From a virus: DNA of 22,727 nt. The position numbers and the translations under genes are program-made. A model generated the notes under the pieces. It had not been told where the DNA came from. It was given only the letters and a program-made list of their open reading frames with translations, and made no database searches. Shown here one piece after another: positions 11,775 to 19,900 of this stretch (the first letter of the stretch is position 1; each line of letters starts with the position of its first letter). The DNA lies in the IMG/VR virus record IMGVR_UViG_3300025168_000722, positions 1 through 22,727 of that record; one strand, given 5' to 3'.

Positions 11775-13393
11775 TATATAATATCGTCTTCACTTTTAAA
11801 CTCTACCATCTCATGAACGTCTTCATCTTTTTTAAAATACTTCAAAGGTATTCTTAAAGTTTTTAATGGTGGAAATATTTTACCTTTTGAATCTTTACCT
11901 GGAAATCTTTTACTGTGATCAAACTTAGCTTCATCCTCAGGTTTCTTACTTGGGAATAAATCTCTAATCATCAAAGATGTTTTTGCTGAAGACTCTTTCC
12001 ATTCATAAGTTTTGATATCATCATAGAAAGATGTAAATAAAAAATAAGCATGATCATCATCTAACAAAGGTCTACCACTTTGAAATGAACTGTATTGTTT
12101 AGCTGCAGGTTCATTTAGATATCTATATAAATGATTTCTTAATATGTCAGATGGATTTGTACCTTCTGCTGGTTCGATAACATCTATTTTATTTCCTTCA
12201 AATAAAGATTTTATAATTTCATGAAAGTCATTACCTTTTATTTGAGGTGGAACTACATGAGCTTGCTCCATTATAACTGCTCTTAATTCTTTTTGACTTT
12301 CTATTTTATGAATATTTTTAGCATGTACTTGTTTAGTTTCTCCATTTTCTTTTTCTATTGTGAAATACCATTCAGGTGTAGGTTTTATATTTAATTTTTG
12401 TAATGCAGATAACATAGGCCATCTAGGTTTATTGTCAGATATGATTCCAAACTTTCTTTTTACACACACTGCTTTAACACATACAGGTGCTATTAAAGGA
12501 TCATTACAAGTATGTCCTTTAGTATCTTTACTCCAACTTTTTACTTTTGCATTAACATGAATGTCTGTCCAGTTACTATCAAATTCAAAATACTTTCTTG
12601 CCGCTTCTATAATTTTCTCTTGCCACTTGTCTGGATATTTTTTTTTAGCAAACACCATGTAGTTATATAAAAATCTATCTCTACCATCTTTCATAACTTC
12701 TTTAGTTAGTATTCCTAAACATGGTGGACCATCATCAAACTCTTTGTCTCCACCGGTTAACTCATCTTTAACAATTCTCTCATTAATATTTTTTAATTGT
12801 TCTTTAGTTTGAGCATTAGCAATAACTACTTTGATAAACATATCTAAGTCCATCTCTTCTCCCGTAGGAAGTAATGCTCTTCTAGACATATTGTTGTAAG
12901 GTAAGTTTAAGAAGTTACCATTTGTTTTTTCTCCATCTGCATTCTCTCCAAGAGTAGTTTGCTTTGGAAAAATTTCTGTATTAATGGGTAGTTTGAATAA
13001 GAATAAAACCTGTTCCAAAAATTCCCTTATCTCTTTTGCCTTAACAAATTCAGTGGTGAACACATATAAATGTAGTCCACCACTTTTTGACAGGACAGGA
13101 ATTATTGGGAGATTTTTCTCTTCAATAATTTTTAAATAAAATTGTCTATCTATTGGATACTTATCTACATCAATAGCACCGAATCTTGCTTTACCTTCAT
13201 CAGTACAAGGTTGAATTCCAATAGATTTGTTTCCTTTTAGATGTTCTTGGTAATCTAATTCACTGACAGGAATACCAGACCATTCGTGTGGGTATCTTTT
13301 TTTACCTGTCTCTGCATCTATAAAACCTTCATTGGTTTTACAGACACCATAATTTCTTTTTAAGCCTTCAAAATATTTTGAATAATCTTTCAT
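11774..13393 (-). CDS. AEP-type primase/prim-pol, TOTE-like (539 aa)
   Basis: The archaeo-eukaryotic primase core is visible: catalytic Asp75-V-Asp77 in FGAIDVDKYP, the nucleotide-binding motif SKSGGLHLY at 102-110 with His108, and IFPKQTTLG...NGNFLNLPY (141-166), as in TOTE-type AEP primases. A helical domain with PPC225LGIL then C296, C305, C310 likely binds zinc. The C-terminal ~220 residues are unassigned; no helicase motif is fused. It should lay down primers for PolA and may also polymerise DNA. RBS AGGA overlaps ATG 13393. No DnaG/DnaB is present, so this gene probably replaces them. The TOTE relationship is by motif pattern. Confidence 0.85.
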   Translation of the reverse strand: MKDYSKYFEGLKRNYGVCKTNEGFIDAETGKKRYPHEWSGIPVSELDYQEHLKGNKSIGIQPCTDEGKARFGAIDVDKYPIDRQFYLKIIEEKNLPIIPVLSKSGGLHLYVFTTEFVKAKEIREFLEQVLFLFKLPINTEIFPKQTTLGENADGEKTNGNFLNLPYNNMSRRALLPTGEEMDLDMFIKVVIANAQTKEQLKNINERIVKDELTGGDKEFDDGPPCLGILTKEVMKDGRDRFLYNYMVFAKKKYPDKWQEKIIEAARKYFEFDSNWTDIHVNAKVKSWSKDTKGHTCNDPLIAPVCVKAVCVKRKFGIISDNKPRWPMLSALQKLNIKPTPEWYFTIEKENGETKQVHAKNIHKIESQKELRAVIMEQAHVVPPQIKGNDFHEIIKSLFEGNKIDVIEPAEGTNPSDILRNHLYRYLNEPAAKQYSSFQSGRPLLDDDHAYFLFTSFYDDIKTYEWKESSAKTSLMIRDLFPSKKPEDEAKFDHSKRFPGKDSKGKIFPPLKTLRIPLKYFKKDEDVHEMVEFKSEDDII

Positions 13394-13422
13394 ACAATCC
13401 TGTCAAAGTTTGTTTTTTTAAA

Positions 13423-13450
13423 AAGTGGCGATAGTCTCCCATCGCCACTT
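13423..13450 (-). terminator. strong hairpin, possible terminator or attenuator
   Basis: Perfect 10-bp stem: on the minus strand AAGTGGCGAT, 8-nt loop, ATCGCCACTT, then TTT before an A run. It lies between the 261-aa gene stop (13477) and the primase start (13393). The short U tract makes it a partial terminator, or an RNA-processing or stability hairpin within the operon. A small CCCT-CTG-AGGG hairpin sits 25 nt upstream of it. Confidence 0.65.
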
Positions 13451-13476
13451 CCACTTGCAAATGTCCCTCAGAGGGA

Positions 13477-14262
13477 TTAGATAATATCTTTTTTGGTTTT
13501 ATCAGCTTCAACCTTTTCGTACTTAGGTTGCGTAGAACCTTTTGATACTTCAGCTTGTAGCTTTTGACCTGCTTGATATAACTCAGCATCTTTAGTTTCA
13601 GATACATTTAGCATCTTAACAAAAGAAGGCTTATACACATGCCAGTTCTTATCTCCCCAACTCTTACCTGCTGTTTTTAATTTAAACACAGCTGTAAAAG
13701 ATGCAGGTTGAAATGAACCTTTGTCATCTTCCATTCTTAAATTTGAAATCATATCATTCAAATCTCTACCTGGAGTTAAGTTAGATGATCTCATAGGTAT
13801 TACAGCAGATCTAGATCCATTTTCTAAAATAGCTATCACATAGAAATACATAGTCTTCTCTACATAATTACCATTAGATAATCTATATCTACCACCTTTT
13901 TCCTCAACAGCATCTGCTGGTGGGTTAAGGTGTGTACCTACTGGTGCAGCAGTACTATCTCCTCTTTCTTGCCATTCAGGGTACCTAGTTTGAAAGTGAG
14001 ATACAATTATATCTAAACCTTTCTCACCGCTGACTAAGCTACCAAAACTGGATGCATAAATCATTCCAGGTTGAGCGCCATCAACATACTTTGCACTTCT
14101 TGAATTGCATTCTGGAGATAATTGATGAAGGATTTTTAAAATAGGTGTTGACCTATCACTTGATTGCATCTCTTCAGTTCCTTTACCAGAGTCTGCTCTT
14201 AGGTTGATTGTGGATAATGCTCCTGCATTATCTTTCTTAACGATTGTACTTTCTGTACTCAT
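13477..14262 (-). CDS. conserved phage early protein, putative ssDNA-binding (261 aa)
   Basis: ATG 14262 has AGGA about 5 nt upstream. The central region (TPILKILHQLSPECNSRSAKYVDGAQPGM, then GLDIIVSHFQTRYPEWQERG) follows a pattern I associate with phage proteins coded beside primases and PolA, often labelled putative single-strand-binding. A beta-rich middle (MYFYVIAIL..SAVIPMRSSN) is compatible with an OB-like domain, and the C-terminal tail is long, charged and Lys-rich rather than acidic. Gp2.5-type SSBs normally end in acidic tails, so this differs. A recombination mediator is an alternative. High expression is likely given the promoter at 14867-14894. Confidence 0.6.
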   Translation of the reverse strand: MSTESTIVKKDNAGALSTINLRADSGKGTEEMQSSDRSTPILKILHQLSPECNSRSAKYVDGAQPGMIYASSFGSLVSGEKGLDIIVSHFQTRYPEWQERGDSTAAPVGTHLNPPADAVEEKGGRYRLSNGNYVEKTMYFYVIAILENGSRSAVIPMRSSNLTPGRDLNDMISNLRMEDDKGSFQPASFTAVFKLKTAGKSWGDKNWHVYKPSFVKMLNVSETKDAELYQAGQKLQAEVSKGSTQPKYEKVEADKTKKDII

Positions 14263-14290
14263 ATATATCCTATTGGGTTATCGTTTAATG

Positions 14291-14836
14291 TTACTTACTT
14301 TTTATTTTAGTCTGACTTCCGTCAAACGTCCAAAATAGATCAGCAGGAATTTCTTTACCTTTGGTATGAACTTCCTCCATCACTACTCTTAAAGTGGACG
14401 GGTGAACCTTCTCTTCTTGAGTAGGTTCATAGCCCTGTCCCTTTGCAAGGGTAGCATATTCTGCAGCCTTGGTTTCCTCGTCACGACCGAATGATACTGT
14501 AATATTATTTTTTATAATATCACCCAAACCGTTGTCTCGAAGCCATTGTACGCACTCACCTTTTCTATCCGCTTTCATGGTGGTGCTGAAGATTTTTTTT
14601 ACAGACAGTTCAGAACCATCTTGTAATTTTAAACTTTTTAGATTCATCTCTTCCATTAATTTTGGAATAACGATTGTACTAAAATGTTTCTCGTCTTCTT
14701 TTAAATCTTTTATTTTATCTTCGTTGGATTTTATCTGTTTTTGAATTGATACTAATTTCTCAACTTCTTCAGATAGTTTTTTTGGATCAATTATATTGCT
14801 CTGATCTGGAGCGTCTTCTCTTAAGTTAATTGACAT
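14291..14836 (-). CDS. conserved phage early protein (181 aa)
   Basis: ATG 14836 follows a good RBS (GAGGAAAAAATA). The N-terminus is a coiled coil (LSEEVEKLVSIQKQIKSNED, KIKDLKEDEKHF), then IPKLMEEMNLKSLKLQDGSELSV, then a WLRDNGLGDIIKNNITVSFGR region, and HPSTLRVVMEEVHTKGKEIP near the end. I recognise this as a widespread family in T7-like and marine phage replication modules, without an assigned reaction. It is the first gene after the promoter at 14867-14894, so early, and precedes the putative ssDNA-binding protein. A role as replication accessory is inferred from position. Confidence 0.7.
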   Translation of the reverse strand: MSINLREDAPDQSNIIDPKKLSEEVEKLVSIQKQIKSNEDKIKDLKEDEKHFSTIVIPKLMEEMNLKSLKLQDGSELSVKKIFSTTMKADRKGECVQWLRDNGLGDIIKNNITVSFGRDEETKAAEYATLAKGQGYEPTQEEKVHPSTLRVVMEEVHTKGKEIPADLFWTFDGSQTKIKSK

Positions 14837-14866
14837 ATTATTTTTTCCTCGCTTTCATATCAAAGA

Positions 14867-14894
14867 TATATAGGAGTTTTATAATTTTTGTCAA
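14867..14894 (-). promoter_or_regulatory. sigma70-type promoter of the replication operon
   Basis: On the minus strand TTGACA (14889-14894), 16-nt spacer, TATATA (14867-14872), 30 nt before ATG 14836 and directly after the stop of the 112-aa gene at 14897. A consensus -35 box and correct spacing make it one of the strongest promoters in the window. Confidence 0.72.
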
Positions 14895-14896
14895 TA

Positions 14897-15235
14897 CTAG
14901 TTTTGAAAAATATTTATTTCGATCGGGTAATATGTTTTTTCTTGTCGGTCCCATTTAAGAAGCTTGTATTTTCCATTAGTTATATCTGAAACAACGGAAC
15001 AAACAACACCAATAACTGCGGGATCGCCTGAGAGTAGTAAATAATCTTCAGGTTTGTAGTTCTTTAGAAGAGTTCTAAGTTTTAAAATTAATGGGCCAGG
15101 AGATAATATAATCTGTGAATACATAGGAAGCAGCGTCATTATGTCGCCATACTTAGAAGCCCCTAATACATTGTATTTAGGCTGTCCTGTGTCTCTGTCT
15201 ACAGGAATCTCCTGTGTTAAATATACTTTGCTCAT
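14897..15235 (-). CDS. conserved phage protein (112 aa)
   Basis: ATG 15235 to TAG 14897. Hallmarks are KVYLTQEIPVDRDTGQPKYN at the start, a KYG-D-MTLLPM-SQIILSPGPL centre, DYLLLSGDPAVIGVVCSVVS, and KLLKWDRQEKTYYPIEIN at the end. This pattern is common in marine phages at the edge of the replication module; function is unknown. It is compact and beta-rich, with no metal or catalytic signature. The start codon lies inside the -35 box of the divergent SNF2 promoter and has no strong RBS, so its expression may be weak or driven by read-through from the right. Confidence 0.75.
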   Translation of the reverse strand: MSKVYLTQEIPVDRDTGQPKYNVLGASKYGDIMTLLPMYSQIILSPGPLILKLRTLLKNYKPEDYLLLSGDPAVIGVVCSVVSDITNGKYKLLKWDRQEKTYYPIEINIFQN

Positions 15236-15262
15236 TGACTTTTTATTTTAACCACATATATA
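15235..15262 (+). promoter_or_regulatory. promoter of the SNF2 helicase gene
   Basis: TTGACT (15235-15240), 16-nt spacer, TATATA (15257-15262), 26 nt before ATG 15288. Same geometry as the minus-strand promoter at 14867-14894. Its -35 box overlaps the first codon of the divergent 112-aa gene. Confidence 0.7.
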
Positions 15263-15287
15263 TCATCTATAGAAAGAAAAGCAAATT

Positions 15288-16721
15288 ATGAACTATAAAT
15301 TTAAAACGAAGCCTTTTGAGCATCAGCTCAAAGCATTAGAAGAGTCTTGGGACAAAGAAAACTTCGCTTATTTCATGGAAATGGGTACAGGTAAATCTAA
15401 AGTATTATTAGATAATGCCGCTATTCTCTATGATAGAGGCGATATAAATGGTCTATTATTGATAGCACCTAAAGGTGTATATAAAAATTGGTATGACTCA
15501 GAAATTCCTACTCACTTACCAGATCATATAGAAAAAAAAGTAGTACTTTGGAAAACAACTGACAAGACAGTTAAACAAAGAAAAATTTTAAATACATTAT
15601 TTGAAACTGGAACTGATCTACATATTTTAATTATGAATGTAGAAACTTTTTCTACAGGTGATGGTGCAGCTTTTGCAGCTAAATTTTTATCTTGTCACAA
15701 AGCAATGATTGCAATTGATGAGTCTACAACTATTAAAACTCCAACATCAAATAGAACTAAAAATATTTTAGCATTAAGAGACAGTGCAAAGTATAGAAGA
15801 ATTTTAACAGGTTCTCCTGTTACTAAATCTCCATTAGATTTATTTAGTCAATGTGCCTTTCTTGATCCATGGCTCCTGGGGCATGATTCTTACTACACGT
15901 TTCGATCTAGATATGCCAACATGAGAAAGATTGAAGTCAATGGTAGAAGAATAGAAATTGTTACAGGCTACGTGAACCTGGGTGAACTGTCTGATAAGAT
16001 AAAACCTTTCTCTAACAGAATATTAAAAGAAGATTGTTTAGATCTTCCAGAAAAAACTTTTGTTAAACATTATGTTGAACTAACTAAAGAACAAAAAACA
16101 GTTTACCAACAGATGAAAAAAGAAGCAGTAGCTTTCTTAGAAGGTAAGATGCAATCCTCTGCAACTGTTATGACTCAACTTATGAGACTACATCAAATTA
16201 CTTGTGGTCATTTTACTTCTGATGATGGTACTATAAAAGATTTACCTTGCAGCAGGCTAAATGAATTAATGAGTATACTAGAAAATATAGAAGGTAAAAC
16301 TATTATATGGTCTCACTACACTCATGATGTCAGAAGAATAATTAAAGAAATAAAAAAAGTATACGGTGAAGACTCTGTTGTTGATTACTATGGTGCAACA
16401 GACACTGATGCAAGATCTAAGAATATTAAAAAGTTTCAGAATGATGATGCTTGTAGATTTTTTGTAGGTACTACTCACACCGGTGGTTATGGTATTACAC
16501 TTACTGCTGGAAGTAACATGGTTTATTTCTCTAATGGTTATGACCTTGAGAAACGTCAACAGTCAGAAGCTAGAATAGATCGTATAGGTCAAACACAAAA
16601 AATGACTTATATTGATATCATGGCTCAGGATACTATTGATGAAAGAATTGTAAAAGCTTTACGTAATAAAGTTAATATTGCTAATGCAATTATGGATGAA
16701 GATTTTAAAGAGTGGATCTAA
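15288..16721 (+). CDS. SNF2-type SF2 helicase/ATPase (477 aa)
   Basis: The order of SNF2 motifs is complete: FEHQ (10-13), motif I MGTGKS (32-37, Lys36), Ia IAPKGVYKNW, motif II DEST (144-147), motif III LTGSPVTKSP (173-182), then in the second lobe WSHYTHDVRRI, GTTHTGGYGITL, and motif VI ARIDRIGQ (428-435, Arg429 and Arg432). Short phage SNF2-like proteins lack the eukaryotic accessory domains; they translocate on double-stranded DNA or remodel replication and recombination complexes. It is the only rightward gene in the right-hand two thirds of the window, has its own promoter, and ends in a 4-nt convergent overlap with the 64-aa gene. Confidence 0.93.
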   Translation: MNYKFKTKPFEHQLKALEESWDKENFAYFMEMGTGKSKVLLDNAAILYDRGDINGLLLIAPKGVYKNWYDSEIPTHLPDHIEKKVVLWKTTDKTVKQRKILNTLFETGTDLHILIMNVETFSTGDGAAFAAKFLSCHKAMIAIDESTTIKTPTSNRTKNILALRDSAKYRRILTGSPVTKSPLDLFSQCAFLDPWLLGHDSYYTFRSRYANMRKIEVNGRRIEIVTGYVNLGELSDKIKPFSNRILKEDCLDLPEKTFVKHYVELTKEQKTVYQQMKKEAVAFLEGKMQSSATVMTQLMRLHQITCGHFTSDDGTIKDLPCSRLNELMSILENIEGKTIIWSHYTHDVRRIIKEIKKVYGEDSVVDYYGATDTDARSKNIKKFQNDDACRFFVGTTHTGGYGITLTAGSNMVYFSNGYDLEKRQQSEARIDRIGQTQKMTYIDIMAQDTIDERIVKALRNKVNIANAIMDEDFKEWI

Positions 16722-16912
16722 ATTTTATCAAGTAACATTAAAATAACACTGGCCATACCAGCTAATAAAGTACCTGCACAAACTAATAATATTTTTTCAA
16801 TTCTATTAATTTGAATTTGTAAATTTTTAATATCAGTTTGAGTTTGTTTCTGCATTATTCTACAAAGTTTTTCGTGAGATTCTATTTTAATTAAAGCTAA
16901 ATTTTTTACCAT
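16718..16912 (-). CDS. small membrane protein (64 aa), XhlA/holin-like
   Basis: A coiled-coil-like N-terminal half (IMQKQTQTDIKNLQIQINRI) is followed by one hydrophobic C-terminal helix (ILLVCAGTLLAGMASVILML). This order is like the XhlA hemolysin/holin family and tail-anchored phage accessory proteins. ATG 16912 overlaps the 24-codon micro-ORF above it, and the stop at 16718-16720 overlaps the SNF2 stop on the other strand. No clear RBS. It is the last gene of the virion-protein series, so may be a late membrane factor for lysis or DNA entry. A second holin-like protein exists at 6928-7116. Confidence 0.65.
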   Translation of the reverse strand: MVKNLALIKIESHEKLCRIMQKQTQTDIKNLQIQINRIEKILLVCAGTLLAGMASVILMLLDKI

Positions 16913-16980
16913 TGGAATATAACCCCCGCTACATTCAAACCCCGATAAGACCAGCTTATCAAACCTCCCAAATAATCCAT
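16906..16980 (-). CDS. possible 24-aa micro-protein coupled to the 1421-aa gene
   Basis: ATG 16980 overlaps the stop of the giant virion gene (TAATG) and the ORF ends with TAA at 16906-16908, overlapping the ATG of the 64-aa gene (16912). The product is MDYLGGLISWSYRGLNVAGV plus IFQW, a mildly hydrophobic, glycine- and aromatic-rich peptide with no charge clusters. The unbroken chain of overlaps is the main evidence. A 6-bp hairpin (GATAAG/CTTATC, 16944-16960) lies within it, so the stretch might instead be a regulatory spacer. Moderate to low confidence. Confidence 0.45.
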   Translation of the reverse strand: MDYLGGLISWSYRGLNVAGVIFQW

Positions 16981-19900
16981 TATGCTAAACCTCTTTGTCT
17001 TAATCTAATCATTTTTTCTTCTTGAGATAATAATGCGTTTTCTGTGTTGGTTAATCCCTCATTCAAAGGTTCCGTTGCTTGAGCCTTAACACTTGCTTGT
17101 ATAACATTTTGGTTAGGCATTGGAGTCTGTGGTAACATTGGAGTTTGTACTTCTTGTTTGGTAATGTACTCATTAATATCAATTTGATCATCAAACTCTT
17201 CTTCTAAATTTAAATTTTGCATATCAAAATCTACTTCGGCTAATACAGTAGTTATATTATCCATGGATTCTGTAAAGGCGGTAGATTCTACATGTCCACC
17301 TACAGCAAAGTCTGCTCTAAATCTTTCATCAAAACCTAAAGCTTTAAGATCTCTTTTAATAGAATTTAAATCTCCTCTAGCTGATAAAAAAGCATTATCT
17401 TCACCTAAATTTAAAGATATTTCTTTAAATTTTTTAATAATATCTTTAGAAGGGTAGTAAGGTTCAAATCTTCCTTTATTCAAATTATTAAATGTTTTTC
17501 CACTTAATTGTCTTTCTTTAAATACTTTTCTTAGTTCAGAAGAACTATTACCTAACTCTTGAGCAGCTTCTAAATCTCTAAACATTTCTTTTTGAACTTC
17601 AAATCTAGCTTTATTAGATTTAATATATCTACTAACAACATCATTGTCATCTATAGAACCACCTTTTAACAGACCAAAAAATCCTCCTGTAAATTCTCTT
17701 CTAGCATTTCTTATTCCTGTTTGATAACCTGCAATTTTAAAATTCATTGCATCTAAGGGATCTATTTTAACAGGTCTAAATCCCATGAATCCTGCTAACT
17801 CTGGTCCTATTTCTAATTCATTTCCTCTTTTATCAGGTATTCCAAAAGAAGCTTGTCCTATTCTTAATCCTTGTTTGTAAGAAGGTGCTAAAGCATTACC
17901 TAAATGCATAAATTGAATAGCCATTTTATCTCCTAGTGGAGTTTGATCAGTATACAATTGTCTTCCTTCAGAAGTTCTTCCACCCCTTATAACTAAATCT
18001 GCCATAGCTTCTGTCCAAATAGATTCGGATATAAATGGATTCATAATTTCTCCACTTGCTTCACCTACCCCTGCAGTAAATCCTTCTAATAAAGTGTCTC
18101 CATTTTCTTGACCTTCTTGAATATTACTCATTAAAGTTCTAAATGGTCTAGCCATTAAATCGTAAGCATTACTTTTACTAAAATCTATATAGCTTAATTC
18201 GCCATCATCATCTCTAATTGGAACTAACGTAGAATTTTTAGACCAATCAGGAACAAATCTTCTCATCGCATCAATTTCATCTTCAGTTACATCGTACAAA
18301 GCTTTTGCTCCTTCAGTAACTGCAACAGGAACAGCAGTTAAAGTAGTGGCCATACCTGCAATTCTTTTCATTCCAGTTCCGTATGTTCCATTAGTAATAG
18401 CATTATTTTTAACTACTCTAGTACTTCCATCTTTTAATACTTCTGTAACTGTTAAACCTATATTACTTCCTTTAATTCTAACTACTCCCTCACCTTTTAC
18501 ATGTGAAAGTTCTTTAACACCTTGTCTAGCAATATTAGTAGTAGTTCTTATAATTTCAGATGGAAAAGACATAAAGTTACCAATAGGCAACAGTCTTGCA
18601 GTCTTAACTGCTTGTCCAACGTAAGCATAATTAGGTACTGTATTCTTAACAATTTCTGCAGCTTCTTGTTTTAATTTCCAAAGAGCTTCATTTCTTATAG
18701 GAATACCATTTTTTATTTTTTCAAAACCTTTAACTAAACCAATTGAATTTTCGTAAGCTTCTACAGTCATGTTTTTACTTTTAGCAGTGGCTTTAACTAT
18801 TCTATCTAATTCTACAACAAAGTTAGTAATTTTAAAGGTATCATCTTCTGCCATATATTTACCTTGAAAAAATTCTCCTATTTTTTTAAATTTTTTGAAC
18901 ATTCTACTTAAACCATAATCATTATTTAATAAATTTTTTCCACCTGCAGAATCTTTAATCAAAGAAGTCATATCTCCTAATTGAACTTGTGAATTTGTTA
19001 TACCTAATTCTAACATATCTCTATATGCTCTTTGATTAGCAGCAGTCCCTGCTTCCACTCCACCAAGTTTTAATAAACCAGATTCACCTATTCCTCTTCT
19101 AAAAGCTTTAGCAAATGTTTTTGGATTTTCTAATGCAAAAGGTATGATACCATTAGCTGCACTAAAAGCTCCTGCACTCATAAAATTTCTTATATGAGTT
19201 GGAATTGAAAAAATAGTTTTTGCCATTTGTGAAACACCTTTTGGAAACATTAATAAGTTTCTATAAAACCAACTAACTCCTGCTTCAGGACCACTCATTT
19301 TTTTATCCCCTCGTACAAAACCTTGAAAAGTTGTTGGAATATCATTTGCAAATTTTATAGCTTCACCTATTTCTTTAGTAGTCCATTTAGCATTTAAAGG
19401 ATTTATAATATTTTTTGTAGCATCAATTTCACCTAAAATTTCACTCATTCTTACTACTTCTATTCCAGTTTCCCCAGAATTAACTGCTTCTTTTGCAGCG
19501 GCTTCATTTTTCCAAAAAAAACCTCTTCCACCTTTTGCTTGAACTTGATCATTTTTAAGAGATATTTGACCTATGTAATCTGCAGTTCTGGCTATGTTTG
19601 AAAGATTACTAATACCATTAAATAAAGTAAACCTAGGATCTTCTACTTGTCCAAATAATTGTTTAAGAGCTTGTTTTTCACTAGCTGATCCTTTTGATGT
19701 TGATTTTAAACCTATTTTAAAAACTTCTTTTGATCCACCTTTTTCCATTGTTTTAGATATATATTTAAAATCAGGTAAATCTTTTGGAGATTTTACTTTT
19801 TCTGCTTGTCTTAAAATATCATCTACAATTGATCTAGCTTCTTGTTCAGTTCTTGTTCCATTTTTTGTAAATACATTTATTGCATTTTTATATGATTCAT

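Noticed and set aside
13368-13607. 79-codon minus-strand frame between the primase and the 261-aa gene
   Set aside because: It lies in another frame of the 261-aa gene end and spans the hairpin; Lys-rich composition is an artefact of AT-rich antiparallel reading.
14240-14290. Possible promoter at the TATATA before the 261-aa gene
   Set aside because: No TTG-type -35 box lies 15-18 nt upstream; the sequence is better explained as the RBS region AGGATATAT.
17260-17275. TTC/GGTTCAA-type words suggesting tRNA T-loops in several places (e.g. 17460, 21585)
   Set aside because: None has a matching acceptor stem or anticodon arm, and all lie inside well-supported coding regions.
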